Source: Cymbomonas tetramitiformis (Eukaryota; Chlorophyta; Pyramimonadophyceae; Pyramimonadales; Pyramimonadaceae). Taken from it: 64,000 bases of DNA. The first letter of the stretch is position 1; each line of letters starts with the position of its first letter. The DNA lies in NCBI GenBank assembly GCA_001247695.2, contig LGRX02013832.1, forward strand, positions 54,049 to 118,048. The letters are read 5' to 3'. The notes beneath the pieces were generated by a model that made no database searches, was not told the DNA's origin, and saw only the letters and a program-made list of their open reading frames with translations. Positions 1-10,700 of this stretch are shown here, piece by piece. A program made the translations under genes and the position numbers.

Positions 1-1811
1 TGTCACCCATGCGATTCGTCGTCATATTCCTTTGATTTTAATGTAATACTCATTTCGAGAACGGAGAAGTGTGCACAACTGTGTACATTATTAGCATCGT
101 TGATACACGAGTATACTCGCGACGACCTGTGAACCACTTTGGTGAGACTGTCTCGTAAATGTGGTCCGCGAAAGTGGAAACACACTCTCGTGATTCACCA
201 AAGTGGGTCGAAGGGCTCACCAAAGTGTGCAGTTGTTCACCAAAATGTACCCGGTCGATCCGAATGGCGATGCGTTTTTGCACCAAGAGTTGCTCGTCGT
301 TGCCGATGAGACCTTTCCGACGGTATACGACTCACATAAACAGTCAATACGATTGTTGTAAATAATTGACGAGCGACACGAGCGGGGCGAGACGCTGCAT
401 TCGCCCTCGTCCTCGAGGAGCGTCACGTTCGTTCTGTACATACACGAAACGGAAAGTAGCAAGGGCGGCAATGGCATGCCGAAAACGGCGCGGGCACACG
501 ACGTATGCTGGCATTAACCTAGCGCGCGGGGATTGAATGAGGCGCTCCCCCAATGACGTGGATGCACGGTATTCACAACAGAGGGATTTCCGTTTACTGA
601 TGTTTCGCGTTCACTGCTCTATTTTCACAGGAGCGAATATTTGCTCGTCGCTCGTTGCTCGTCATGCCACCCAATAGTCACTAAGCCAAGCTGCTTGCTA
701 CCTTGCAATCATATTCGTACAATTTCGCATTTAAGGCCCCGCTTCGATCCTTGAGCTCTCAAAGTCGCCGCGGACAGACGGACCTGAGTAGGTAGCCTTG
801 AGAGTGGCGGCGGGTATTGTACGCACAAATCGTTCAGTGCAGGTCCAAGCTGATGCCAGAATCCCACCTGTTAAAAAACCTTTGGGGCAAACTACCACGA
901 CATCTGACCAGGTTGTGCGTAGGCCGGCAGGTGTAGAATGTAGATATGTGTTATGCACGCACCCAGACACCCAGATAGCCACACACCCAAACGTTGAACC
1001 CAAGCGCTTAAAATTATCACCTGCGACCGACACCTTTTCATTTTGGAATGAACATTCTATTGCAAACGAGACACCCACTACTTGCACAGCGGAATACCTG
1101 AAAGCTGCCTAATATTCCCACCCATATCAGTCATATACAACAATATTTTTGGTGCAGCAATTAGGGTATAGAAAGTGATAGAAGATTAAGCGTTATAACC
1201 TCAGAGGAAGTTGCTGTGCTCTAAGGCACTTTTCCGAAATCTTGCACTAGTGTGTTCGTTGGAACTATTCTCTATTTTTGAATAAAGAATCTTGTGCCCT
1301 GCCAAAAGGCAACGACAACGTCATTACACAAGTTGTAAAAGAAAAGTTTAACCTTGGCACTCGTGGTTCCCGCACCTAGAAACATACAAACTTGTATATG
1401 GATAAGTGAAGGGAAACACAATAAGCATGGTTAGGGCACGAGCTCAATAGTGGAGTGTCGAAACCGTTTCTTCAGAGATCTCCCTTTGAAACTCAGCAGC
1501 CTGCCCGCCTTGCGAGGGTGAAGGACAGAGCAGGAGTATCATCACTCCTTGCGTGTCCTAGATCGCCAGAAGAGCCAAAGCACATAGCAAGAGAATATTT
1601 GATGCTAAACTGCTTTCTGTGTGCAACGCCTGTGTGGCATGGGTATGCTGCAAGGAAACGCAGCGAACGAGTGTACACAGCTAAAACTGCACTTACATTT
1701 CTGAGGTTAAATAATGGACGGAAATATCCATCCAACAAAATCTGGCCAAAGCAAGCCTCAAGTCTCAGCTCGTTTAAGTCTGGATTCCCAGCGGTTCACA
1801 CGAACTCGTAT
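1..1811. other. No gene recognised
   Basis: Mixed-composition DNA with only short ORFs open on both strands at once. The longest (798-1112 and 1455-1835, plus strand) show no domain, signal peptide or splice pattern that I can support. It lies downstream (3') of the minus-strand gene that ends at 1812, so part of it may be 3' UTR. Confidence 0.5.
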
Positions 1812-2951
1812 TTACAGCTCTGCGCTTCCTGGTGAATATACGAACTTTCGCTGACGATAGATGTAGTGCGGGCTTCGGGGTGTATGCCACTGCGTCTGCT
1901 TTGTCCGTGTGTTGTAGTAGAAAAGTTGTCCCTCGGCCTCGAACTCTTCCACCAAATCCATTCCATTCGGAGAACCTGGGGGGAGCAGCCGCTTACTGCC
2001 ATCGAACAAAGCTAGTGCCTCGGTGGCTTGGCCGTCGCACTGCACGCCAACCGAACCGTCATCGGAGCAAAAGCCTTCGGGAGGATCCTTGCTGGTTACA
2101 CAGTTTAGCTTTTCTTTGAACAACTCGAGCGATTCGGAAGGAGACTGAGGCTCCAAAGCGGAGTTTGTTATCCTGAAGAGATGGAACGGATTCTGAGAAA
2201 AGTTTTCATCCGTGAGCTCCTCCACAGATGCCTGCACATCATACTTCTTTAGCGCTGCAACCACAACTTGGGTGATGTTCTCGCCTTCCTCAAACCAGGG
2301 GCCAGTATCGGGAACTGATGTTCCTTTCGGGGGAAGATCCACAAGGGTGACCTTCGCGAGACTCACATAGTCTGCCAAAACCTTTTCAAAAGTCTTGCGG
2401 TCAGGGACATATTGCATCAACCAGTGAAAAAACTGAATGCCAAACTGAACATCCAGCTTGAGCCCAGCGTCTTGTAGCTCCATGAAGGTGGTATCGGTAA
2501 CAAACAACTGGCAAGCATCAAAATTCGTCATGGCTGCCTGGTTTGCCACCTCCAGTTGATACGGAATCATACCAATATGCTCTGCGTGCGCTGGCACTGT
2601 ATACCACGTAAGATGCTCAGGTAAGGGCCTGGCTTGATAATCAGCATCCACGGAGAATACTGTCGCGCTCGGGAAATCCTCAGCGGCTGACAAGCACAAG
2701 GCGCCATATTCACTACCCCATTCCACAATCATGAAACCAGAAGACGCTTCCTCTCGTTCGACCTCTCGGATAGCTCTCTGCAAAAGCGCGTAACGCTCTT
2801 TAATGCGGACGTGGCCACTGTCATGACCAATATTCAAATATTTGGGCAAGTCGGGATACTCCGGAAACTTGTAACCGCTGTAATCGATAGGGCTCGAACT
2901 GTTGACGACAGCTACAAACAAAGTAAAACACATTGCGATAAGTATATTCAT
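1812..2951 (-). CDS. Secreted or lumenal methyltransferase-like protein with C-terminal WW-like segment
   Basis: A 379-residue uninterrupted ORF. Residues 1-19 are a hydrophobic signal-peptide-like leader starting MNILIAMCFTLF, so the protein probably enters the secretory pathway. Residues about 74-104 look like the motif I region of Rossmann-fold SAM methyltransferases: hydrophobic strand, E-W-G-S-x-Y-G glycine loop, helix, then FSVDADY with an acidic residue at the end of strand 2. The middle has further strand/acidic segments (LFVTDTTF, VTLVDLPP) of the kind seen in that fold. Residues about 337-358 match the second half of a WW domain (FYYNTRTKQTQWHTP: the tyrosine block, N, T, second W and P), although the first WW tryptophan is replaced in LLPPGSP. 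The combination of leader, methyltransferase-like core and WW-like tail is unusual. The substrate is unknown. The start is the only Met before the leader. The call of an expressed gene is firm; the enzymatic role is inferred. Confidence 0.72.
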   Translation of the reverse strand: MNILIAMCFTLFVAVVNSSSPIDYSGYKFPEYPDLPKYLNIGHDSGHVRIKERYALLQRAIREVEREEASSGFMIVEWGSEYGALCLSAAEDFPSATVFSVDADYQARPLPEHLTWYTVPAHAEHIGMIPYQLEVANQAAMTNFDACQLFVTDTTFMELQDAGLKLDVQFGIQFFHWLMQYVPDRKTFEKVLADYVSLAKVTLVDLPPKGTSVPDTGPWFEEGENITQVVVAALKKYDVQASVEELTDENFSQNPFHLFRITNSALEPQSPSESLELFKEKLNCVTSKDPPEGFCSDDGSVGVQCDGQATEALALFDGSKRLLPPGSPNGMDLVEEFEAEGQLFYYNTRTKQTQWHTPRSPHYIYRQRKFVYSPGSAEL

Positions 2952-3344
2952 GTTGACACCTGTCAGAATTCTCGCATGTGAATTAACCTAATATGAATAT
3001 GCTCAAAACTGGCGGGGTTTCGGACGGGAATGTCTATTGTCCTCTCTTTTTTCACACGAAGACAAACGAAAGAATTTTACAGTCTTGAGTCTTGAGACAA
3101 GACGAACGGACGAGGAGCATTTTTGATTTTAAAAGAATCGAGGTTCTTTCTTTCATGAGATGGGAGGCGTGACCGCGGTCCGAATATCCCAAACCACGAT
3201 ATCGAGTTTGACATGCTCCGCGGACATCGAATTTCGACCCCAAAAGTTTTTTGGTAACTAAAAATGATCTTCCAAATGCATTTCTAACTCGAAAAAGATG
3301 GAGCCAATTTTGGAAGCCCCGTTTTCAAGACTCCAAACACACCA

Positions 3345-3950
3345 TATTTAAGCTGAGTTTCAGCTGATATATAGCCTCATATATAGGCTGAATTTCAGCT
3401 CATATATAGGCTAATTTTCAGCTCATATATAGGCCGAATTTCAGCTCATATATATCCTCATACATAGGCTGCATTTCAGCTCATTTATAGGCTGAATTTC
3501 AGCTCATATATAGGCTGAATTTCAGCTCATATATAGCCTCATGTATAGGCTGAATTTCAGCTCATATATAGGCTGAATTTCAGCCGTCATATATACGCAC
3601 ATATATAGGCTGCATTTCAGCTCCTTTATAGCCTCATGTATAGCCTCATATATAGGCTGAATTTCAGCTCATGTATAGGCTGAATTTCAGCGCTCATATA
3701 TAGGCTGAATTTCAGGTGATATATAGGCTGAATTTCAGGTGATATATAGGCTGAATTTCAGCTCATATATAGGCTGAATTTCAGCTTGTACATCGCCTCA
3801 CATATAGGCTGAATTTTAGCTCATATATAGGCTGAATTTCAGCTCATATATAGCCTCATATATAGGCTGAATTTCAGCTCATATATAGCCTCATACATAG
3901 GTTGAATTTCAGCTCATATATAGGTTGAATTTCAGCCTATATTTGGGTGA
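3345..3950. repeat. 23-bp minisatellite (AGGCTGAATTTCAGCTCATA type)
   Basis: About 25 imperfect tandem copies of a 23-base unit combining GGCTGAATTTCAGCTC with an ATATATA tail. The unit is partly palindromic (CTGAATTTCAG), so copies can form small hairpins. Some copies are shortened to ATATAGCCTC. No ORF runs through it. Confidence 0.9.
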
Positions 3951-4990
3951 GATTCCTATGGCGCGTTACGTGTTACGCGTAAAACTCACAAGGACCGAAA
4001 TACGTAATTTACGCCCCGGGGGGGGGGCGTATCATGCAACATAGCAAGACTCGATTGATGAGTTCCAGTTCGGATGAGTGACACGACGACGAGAGCCATC
4101 GCATGTGACACGATGTATACATAGAGCGTGTCACAGTAGAGCCATACAGTAGACACCGCTACATGTGACACAGTCAACATTGTCACTGCACTATTGACTA
4201 TCACTATAAAACCAAAAGCGGTGAGGTGTCACTTCAACTTGTAACAGGTTTATTGATTCCTATACGACAGGGACGCGGCGCGGCGCGCCGCTCTGGTTCC
4301 CCCATGCCGTGCCGCGGTTCTTGCCACTGAATCGGAAGGCTCAAAAAGAGCATATTAGGCGGCTTAATAAAATAGAAGATAGTGATAGTCATAGTGGGGG
4401 AAAAGCGTGTCATCACTGAGACGGCAGCGGCAGCGGCATCCGGCATAAGTGACTCACTCAGGCTGAGACTCACATCACTGATCACATCAAATCACATCAC
4501 ACTCGACTGTTGAACGAATGTCGAACCTCGAACCTCGAACGTCAATCGAATGTCGAATCGGAATGTGAGATGAAAGCATGAAACATAAAGCATATTCGAT
4601 AATAATGATATACGAGCTGAACTGACCACATTCTCAAAACTTGCAGCAAATCAGCCTACGTATCCGCCGGTACTCATCCCATATCCCGCCGATCAGCAGC
4701 CCATATACCCGCCAATCAGCAGCCCATATAACTGGCTGATAAATCAGCCCTAGGGGAATTCAGCGGATATGCTATTGTGCAAAAACTTCAAGTACTTGAT
4801 TTGATACCTCTCGCTATCACGTTTCCCAAGTAGATATGACCACCTGTCATGAGTGTGGTGAAAACTAATAGCTGAATAGCAACCACGACAACAACCTGCG
4901 CATCGAGCTGCGTGACGTCCAAGTTTGTAATCATGGGAATGTTGTCATGGCATACATAAAGGATGACTTTTGAAGAGGGGGAGGGGGTGA
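3951..4990. other. Intergenic DNA with short low-copy repeats
   Basis: No gene seen. It contains a G-homopolymer at 4017-4027, short direct repeats of CGAACCTCGAA type near 4515-4560, and three copies of a CAGCCCATATAnCCGCCAATCAG motif at 4680-4735. Probably decayed repeat sequence. Confidence 0.5.
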
Positions 4991-5305
4991 TCAAGTCAAT
5001 AAAGTAAGCACAATAAAGTGGTACCTTTGGTATCGGCTATTCGCTTTCTTGAGTCCAGACTGTGCCAGCTTGAGGCTTCGTCTCAGTGTCCGAACTTCAC
5101 AAGCTAACTTCGACCGCTCCTGGAAACGCAAGTTTACCTTGCGCTGCGTTCGTTCCATCATCACGAAGTCCAAACGAACACACGCACACACACACCCATG
5201 GTACAATTGTGTTAGCTGCGTTGCGTTTTGGAATAACTTATCTATAGGGGTCCAACATCGATCTGCAAAAAAGCGTTTGCCTAAAAGTTCTATGCAGCTG
5301 CAAGT

Positions 5306-5623
5306 TCAAATTGGGATAAGAAAAAGCGGGTAACGAGCAGGACTTACTTCATTCTTACCGGCTGCGGGATGTTGGGAAGGCGGTAAACCCTCATCCCCCA
5401 CTGGCGCAAGTATCGGGGCCTCGTTGGTCTCAGAAGGCGGGGCATCGGGAACAACAACTGCGGGGGGGTTCTGGCGACACTTGGCACAAATCACTTTGGA
5501 GTCGGGTTTCACGCAAGCCCATTGCAGTTGCGCGTAAGTGCACTTTCGAAATGCAGTTTTGGTTTCCCTGGAACCACAGGTTCGGCAGAATCTGGGCATA
5601 GTGAGTGCGATTAAACTCTTCAA
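5306..5623 (-). CDS. Small Cys-rich (zinc-ribbon-like) hypothetical protein exon
   Basis: An ORF of 105 residues; the second Met (MPRFCRTCGS) may be the real start. It has paired cysteines CRTC near the N-terminus, single C residues in KCTYAQLQWAC, then CAKC, a spacing suitable for one or two zinc sites. The tail is Pro/Ala-rich. A GCCG|GTAAGA donor-like sequence lies in the tail near 5360, so the ORF probably continues into another exon. One candidate is the Arg/Lys-rich coiled-coil-like ORF at 4991-5206 on the same strand, which ends at CAAAG|GTACCA. Family not recognised. Confidence 0.35.
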   Translation of the reverse strand: MKSLIALTMPRFCRTCGSRETKTAFRKCTYAQLQWACVKPDSKVICAKCRQNPPAVVVPDAPPSETNEAPILAPVGDEGLPPSQHPAAGKNEVSPARYPLFLIPI

Positions 5624-5843
5624 CGGTGGGACGTGTTGCCATGCAGACTTCGGAATTGGTTAACGGAATGAACGAGGAGTAAGACCGGCTTTCACAATTG
5701 GAGAGGCTATCACAGTTGAAGAGAGGCGGCGGCGGCTTCACGGGTTCACCTGTAGCTTGCCGAATTCGCGCCTCAAAACATCAGCGTAGCTCGTGGAAAT
5801 TCCGAGGAAATTGTTTTCCCCGAGAACAGGAGCTCAACAAAGA

Positions 5844-5944
5844 GACTGTTCCGTGTTCGGGTCGGTATGTCGGATGAGAAACGTCTCGCGTCGGTCCTCC
5901 CCGCGATGACCCAACCAAGTCCCGGACGCATCGAGATTCTGAAT
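5844..5944. repeat. 101-bp direct repeat, left copy
   Basis: Identical by eye over 101 bases to 7181-7281. The two copies bracket the hAT remnant at 5945-7180. Confidence 0.9.
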
Positions 5945-7180
5945 CGATAAGTCCGATTAATCGATTAATCGGACTTATCGTTATCAATCGATTAGTTCAA
6001 ACGAGTTATCGTGGATATCATTATCAACCGATTAGTTCGTTTGAGTTATTCATATCAATCGATTAGTTCGACTGAGTTATTCATATCAATCGATTAGTTC
6101 GTTTCAATTATTAATATCAATCGATTTGTTCGAACCCATTTTTCGAATCGATTAATCGATAAATCGCATTCCCTGTTGTGTCGCCAGGTACTTCGAAAAG
6201 CTCATGGATTGTAAGCTAGAAGATTTTGCGGTGGCGTGCTTCCTTGATCCCCGCTACAAGACGATGAAGTTCAAGAAGTTGGATGCCTGGAAGCAAGGTA
6301 CACTCTCTAAAGGCACTGTGCTCGGTTGGGCGCGGTCGGCCTATCAATCGGATTGGGAGCCGAAGTGCGAGGAAGCAGTGTTACCACTGCCGGAAAAGAC
6401 TGCTAAAAAGACCATTAGTAAGCTGGCTAGCTTTCTTGATAGTGATAGTGACGAGGAACATGAAGATGAGGCAGTGAATGTTGAGAGTGTTGCGCAATCT
6501 TCGGTTGGTGTGAACGTGGAAGAAATTGTAGTTGCAGTTGTTCCTGAAGTAGATGAGAAAGACGAGTTCAAGAAAAATTGTGCCTTGCCTCCTTGCCACA
6601 AGGATGCTGACCCCCTAGAATGGTGGCGATCGCATAAGTCTAAGTTGCCCAATATGTTTCGCATGTCCTGCCAGTTCCTTGCGGCACCTGCAAGCACTGC
6701 CGGTGTTGAGCGGACTTTCAGTGCCTGCGGGCAAATGCATTCTGACTTGAGGAAGTGTATGTCTGAGGGCACCTTAGAGCATTCGCTCATGGCTAGTATT
6801 AACACCCGTTGATATGATATTAGTTTGCCTAATTGCCTTGTTTTCCTTCAGTTTGCAGTGTTCATTGTAGTCTTGACAACATACTTATTAGGGAAATTAC
6901 TATGTCTGGTACTTCGTCATCATGATAGTTATCGGGGGATATCGATAATTATCATGATATATCATGCTAGATGTAGTTATTCATATCAATCGATTAGTTC
7001 GACCGAGTTATTCATATCAATCGATTAGTTCGTTTCAGTTATTCATATCAACCGATTAGTTCGTTTGAGTTATTCATATCAATCGATTAGTTCGACTGAG
7101 TTATTCATATCAATCGATAGTAAAAAATGACTTATCGGGAGTTATTCGATAAGTTCAAAAAAACGCGATACCGAGCCTTG
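5945..7180. mobile_element. Decayed, internally deleted hAT element
   Basis: Subterminal arrays of an ATCAATCGATTAGTTCG-type repeat (5945-6170 and 6970-7125) flank a hAT transposase C-terminal fragment. The right end, read inward on the minus strand, begins CAAGGCTCGGTATC. This matches the CAAGGNNNGGTATC ends of the large hAT element at 40887-57315. No matching left terminus is present; internal sequence instead abuts the left 101-bp repeat. Confidence 0.7.
6186..6812 (+). pseudogene. hAT transposase fragment with C-terminal dimerisation domain
   Basis: The reading frame is open from AGG at 6186 and has a Met at 6204. It covers the end of the catalytic region (MDCKLEDFAVACFLDPRYK, the LDPR-type motif of hAT transposases), an acidic DSDSDEEHEDE linker, and the hAT C-terminal dimerisation domain: EWWRSHKSKLPNM, then FLAAPASTAGVERTFSACG and a closing LEHSLMASIN. 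Everything upstream (DNA-binding finger and most of the RNase H fold) is missing, so it is a 5'-truncated transposase. The same motifs in the same order recur at 52149-52593 and 56700-56948, so the two copies belong to one family. It could be expressed as a partial protein but cannot be catalytic. Confidence 0.85.
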
Positions 7181-7281
7181 GACTGTTCCGTGTTCGGGTC
7201 GGTATGTCGGATGAGAAACGTCTCGCGTCGGTCCTCCCCGCGATGACCCAACCAAGTCCCGGACGCATCGAGATTCTGAAT
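7181..7281. repeat. 101-bp direct repeat, right copy
   Basis: Second identical copy of 5844-5944, directly abutting the CAAGG terminus of the hAT remnant. Confidence 0.9.
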
Positions 7282-7563
7282 CCAGAATTACGCTGGTGGT
7301 TTGGGACATTCGACCGCGGTCGCGCTCGCGGTCCATTCCAGCTAGCCGGTCGCCATGACAATGACCTCTCAATCGGCCAATCATAATCACCCTCTGACGA
7401 ACAGAAGGGCTTAGGGTTAAGGGTATGGAGAAAGAGAAGGGGAAAGGAGAAGGGGAAAGGGTCGAGGACGTCAACTGCCGGCTTCCATATGCTACACCCA
7501 TCGCACCCTTCTAAAGCCGTTTCAGACAATTTCTTAACGTGAGACGCAAGATCTAGGGCGAAA

Positions 7564-7746
7564 ATGCGCTTTCTCTCCCAATACACAACGTGCATACTCC
7601 TCCTGCTTGTCCACTCTGGAACTTGTCGGCAGCTTGGAGGAATTGTAGCTCTTGAGCCGGACCCTGTATCAGATCACTTTTGCCGCAAGCTGTGCCAAAC
7701 TTCACGGGCGAAGAATCCCAGTTTATCTGACGCTTTGAAGGCACTC
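7564..7746 (+). CDS. Exon 1: signal peptide
   Basis: 61 codons. [19 protein letters not shown] is a classic signal peptide (basic residue, Leu-rich core, small residues before cleavage). The exon ends at CACTC|GTAAGT, a perfect donor, in phase 0. Confidence 0.75.
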
Positions 7747-10700
7747 GTAAGTTAGCTGCCAGTTTGAACGGTCCCCTGATAGGAACGACTGCCAGAACTT
7801 CATGCTGTAGAAAACTTTCAACTAGTCTGAAAGGAGGCTTATTCAACACCCTCTGCAAAACTCGGAGAGTGTATAACAATCCTGCAGCTTGTGCGTTGGC
7901 TTTCCGATAGAGCTTGTCGCAGGCGTTTTTGCAAGGCTTTGGTCGTCTGCCACAAAAGTTAATACCGTTGTTTTCCCATATCGAACGCCTAAAATAACAG
8001 TATGTATAACAATTATATGTTACTTAGCCTCAGCTTCTGCTGCCATTCAGGTCACGCATTTGGAAACCATCTTAGAAGAGAACATCGGTGCTTCGGCAAG
8101 TCTGAGTGACTTTTCAATGGACGTCGCGCCACTATACAAATTGAGGATAACAGTACGTCCCATCATCCTGACTTTGTCGCCATTGCGGTTAGCCATTTCA
8201 CGAATTCGAAGATCAGAGTGAGGGACTAGGTCGACCCTGTTACCCTTCAAGCATAGTTCAGTGTGGGATAGCTGCTGTCGAACTGCTGTAAATGCTGTGT
8301 GTATTCGGAGATACCAAAAAGAACACGGCAATCCAGTGAAATTTGTTGTTCTTTTGCAAACCGCAAATTCCAGAAGTTGTAATAACCACCCGGAACTATC
8401 TGTTGCGCACAGAGTGGCTTGTGTGATATCTACAACTTTCCTCCATATATGTAGGTGCCACACGATGAAAACTTTCGTGACGCCAACGGCTCGACAAGTG
8501 CTCTTTTCGAGGTGAGCTTGCCACATTCTTTGCAGCTGTGCGCGAATACTGAAGATCATTGTCATGGGCTGCACTCTCTCGCGGGCGGAGTGGGAAAGCT
8601 TACGCAAATTATGTTGTGCAGGGCTTAGTTCTGGATGTCGGGAGCCTGGGAATGTACGTGGTGGATGTTAAAGAACTGCCGGTACAATTTCATACTCGGC
8701 GAGATGCACCCCAACAAAAGAGCGGCACAGCCACTGAGGTATGTCGCTTGTCTTAGCGCCTGGCTTATGAACTATGACTGGAAGAAAGAGGTGCTAAGCC
8801 CAGGTTATCAGCACAACGTAGTATCCGCGCGCGCGCGCGCGCTCTCTCTCTCTCCCAGTCCCTCTCTCGCGCGCTCTCTCTATTCAACCGCCTGAAGCCC
8901 CTCCTTATTGAGCTCTAGAAAAGAGCATCACGTGCAGCTTCTCGTAGAGGTGCACATCAGCTAGCCTTGGGGATAAGTACTCCTGCCAGTTGCTGCGCTT
9001 GGCATGCTCACACGACAGGTGGAGGCATCCGATCGTCTGCAGGCCGCGGCGCAAGTTGACCGCGGGAGCGGTCTTTTGATACCTCCACTTTCCTTGAAGC
9101 CGGAAGCGCGTCTCCTAGCTGGTGCGTCTGCAGACATGCCTACAGCTGTTGCGTCTCCTCGTGCATCGCGCACACTCTTCTCCGTTGTGCCGCAGGTGGC
9201 GGCTTGCCTGCTTCAGGTGTCCCTTCTCCGTTCTTTCGTGCTGCGCATGTTCCTCCTCTGGCGCTATCGCCGATAAGATTCTTGCTGGGGTGCTGTTTAC
9301 CTTACTCTTGGAACTGTACTCGGCGTGGGGGAGCTTCATCGCACAACTCCAGTGACACTAGGCACAGCGCTTGCACTGTTCGTATGTAACCGGAAAGGCC
9401 TCTTGCACACGCACGGCTCCTGCCAGAATAGGGTACACGAGCTGGAGCTTCACCGTCAACTTCTGTGGCAGGTCGTGAATCTGCTTCTTTGCCAACCTTG
9501 CCGCCACCCCCACCACCACCCTTGGTGACTGACGGAGTGGCATACGTGGACGATTCAGAATATGCCCAGCAGCAGCTGGAAGCAGGCAAGTGCCATGCAT
9601 CGCGCCACGTATTTATTTATACCTGCGTCTGTACTTTGTACTCCTGTACCTCAAAATGGCACCTGCAAAACGCGAGCCATGACATTTATCCAAGCCTTGC
9701 ACAACCTAACGATCTCTGCACCAGTAGCCAGGTTAGGGCCTGCTTAATCCACTGACATGGCTGGTGGACACGATACTGCTGACAACGAGCGCACGGGTTT
9801 TCGCCAGGCCAGTTTTCGCTTGTCTACTCGCTTTCAAGCTGAGCGTCTCCTGTGTGCGTTTTCAGCTGCTGAGAATGAAGCAGTCACCACGATCATCCTC
9901 CAAACTAACATCAGGTGTCAGGCCCCCCTGCCTGACATGCCTCTGCCGCTAATCACTGCGAGTCCATCTGTCAGCCCACCGGCTGGCGTTCCAGGTCAGC
10001 CCACCGGCTGGCGTTCCAGGTCAGCCAGGGTCAGCAGAAAACGGGCAATTGGCTTGGAAACCTTTTTCTCCGAATGTTTTCCTTGATGCAGGATTTTTAC
10101 TCAACAGCCGTCGACGAGTTCTGGAAGGTTTTCCTTGTCTGTGTCTCAGGTTCCACGTGTCGTCTTGCTGCTTGATCGCCGGTCAGTGGCGATGCCCCCG
10201 GGATGATGTCGAGGAATGCGCCATTGAGAAAATATCTACCCCAGCCGTCTGAGCCTGCCACATGCCCACCGGAGCGGGGGGTCCCCATGCCATCTTAGAT
10301 CTGCATGCGCCACTCGCCTTGGTGTCCGGTCGTCGCTCGTTGGATCCTCGTCACGCGGCGCCATCTGTGCCAGGCACTGCGCGCTCCTTCGGCAGCGTGA
10401 GAGTACAATGTATGTTGGCGGTGAATGACTTTTGTTCAGGCTGGTGGCCGATTTCAACATCACCGTCTCAGCATCTCGCATGCTGCGCCTCGAAGGCCTG
10501 TGCGAGGATGCACGGTGCACCCTGGATGGCAGCGGAGCTGGGCCGCTGTTTGTGTTGGAGCAAAATGGCACTCTCGAGCTCTACAACCTTTCCTTGACGA
10601 ACTTTCATAATCAGGTGTGCCTTGCCACGTGTTTGCGCGACAGAGGCTTGCCAGCTCGAAGCCGGGCGCCACGTGCCAATTGGAGGACAGGGGCACGCGC

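Noticed and set aside
8047..8607. 186-codon minus-strand ORF
   Set aside because: Overlaps exon 2 of the giant gene. No motif, and the plus strand shows consistent splice sites and phase.
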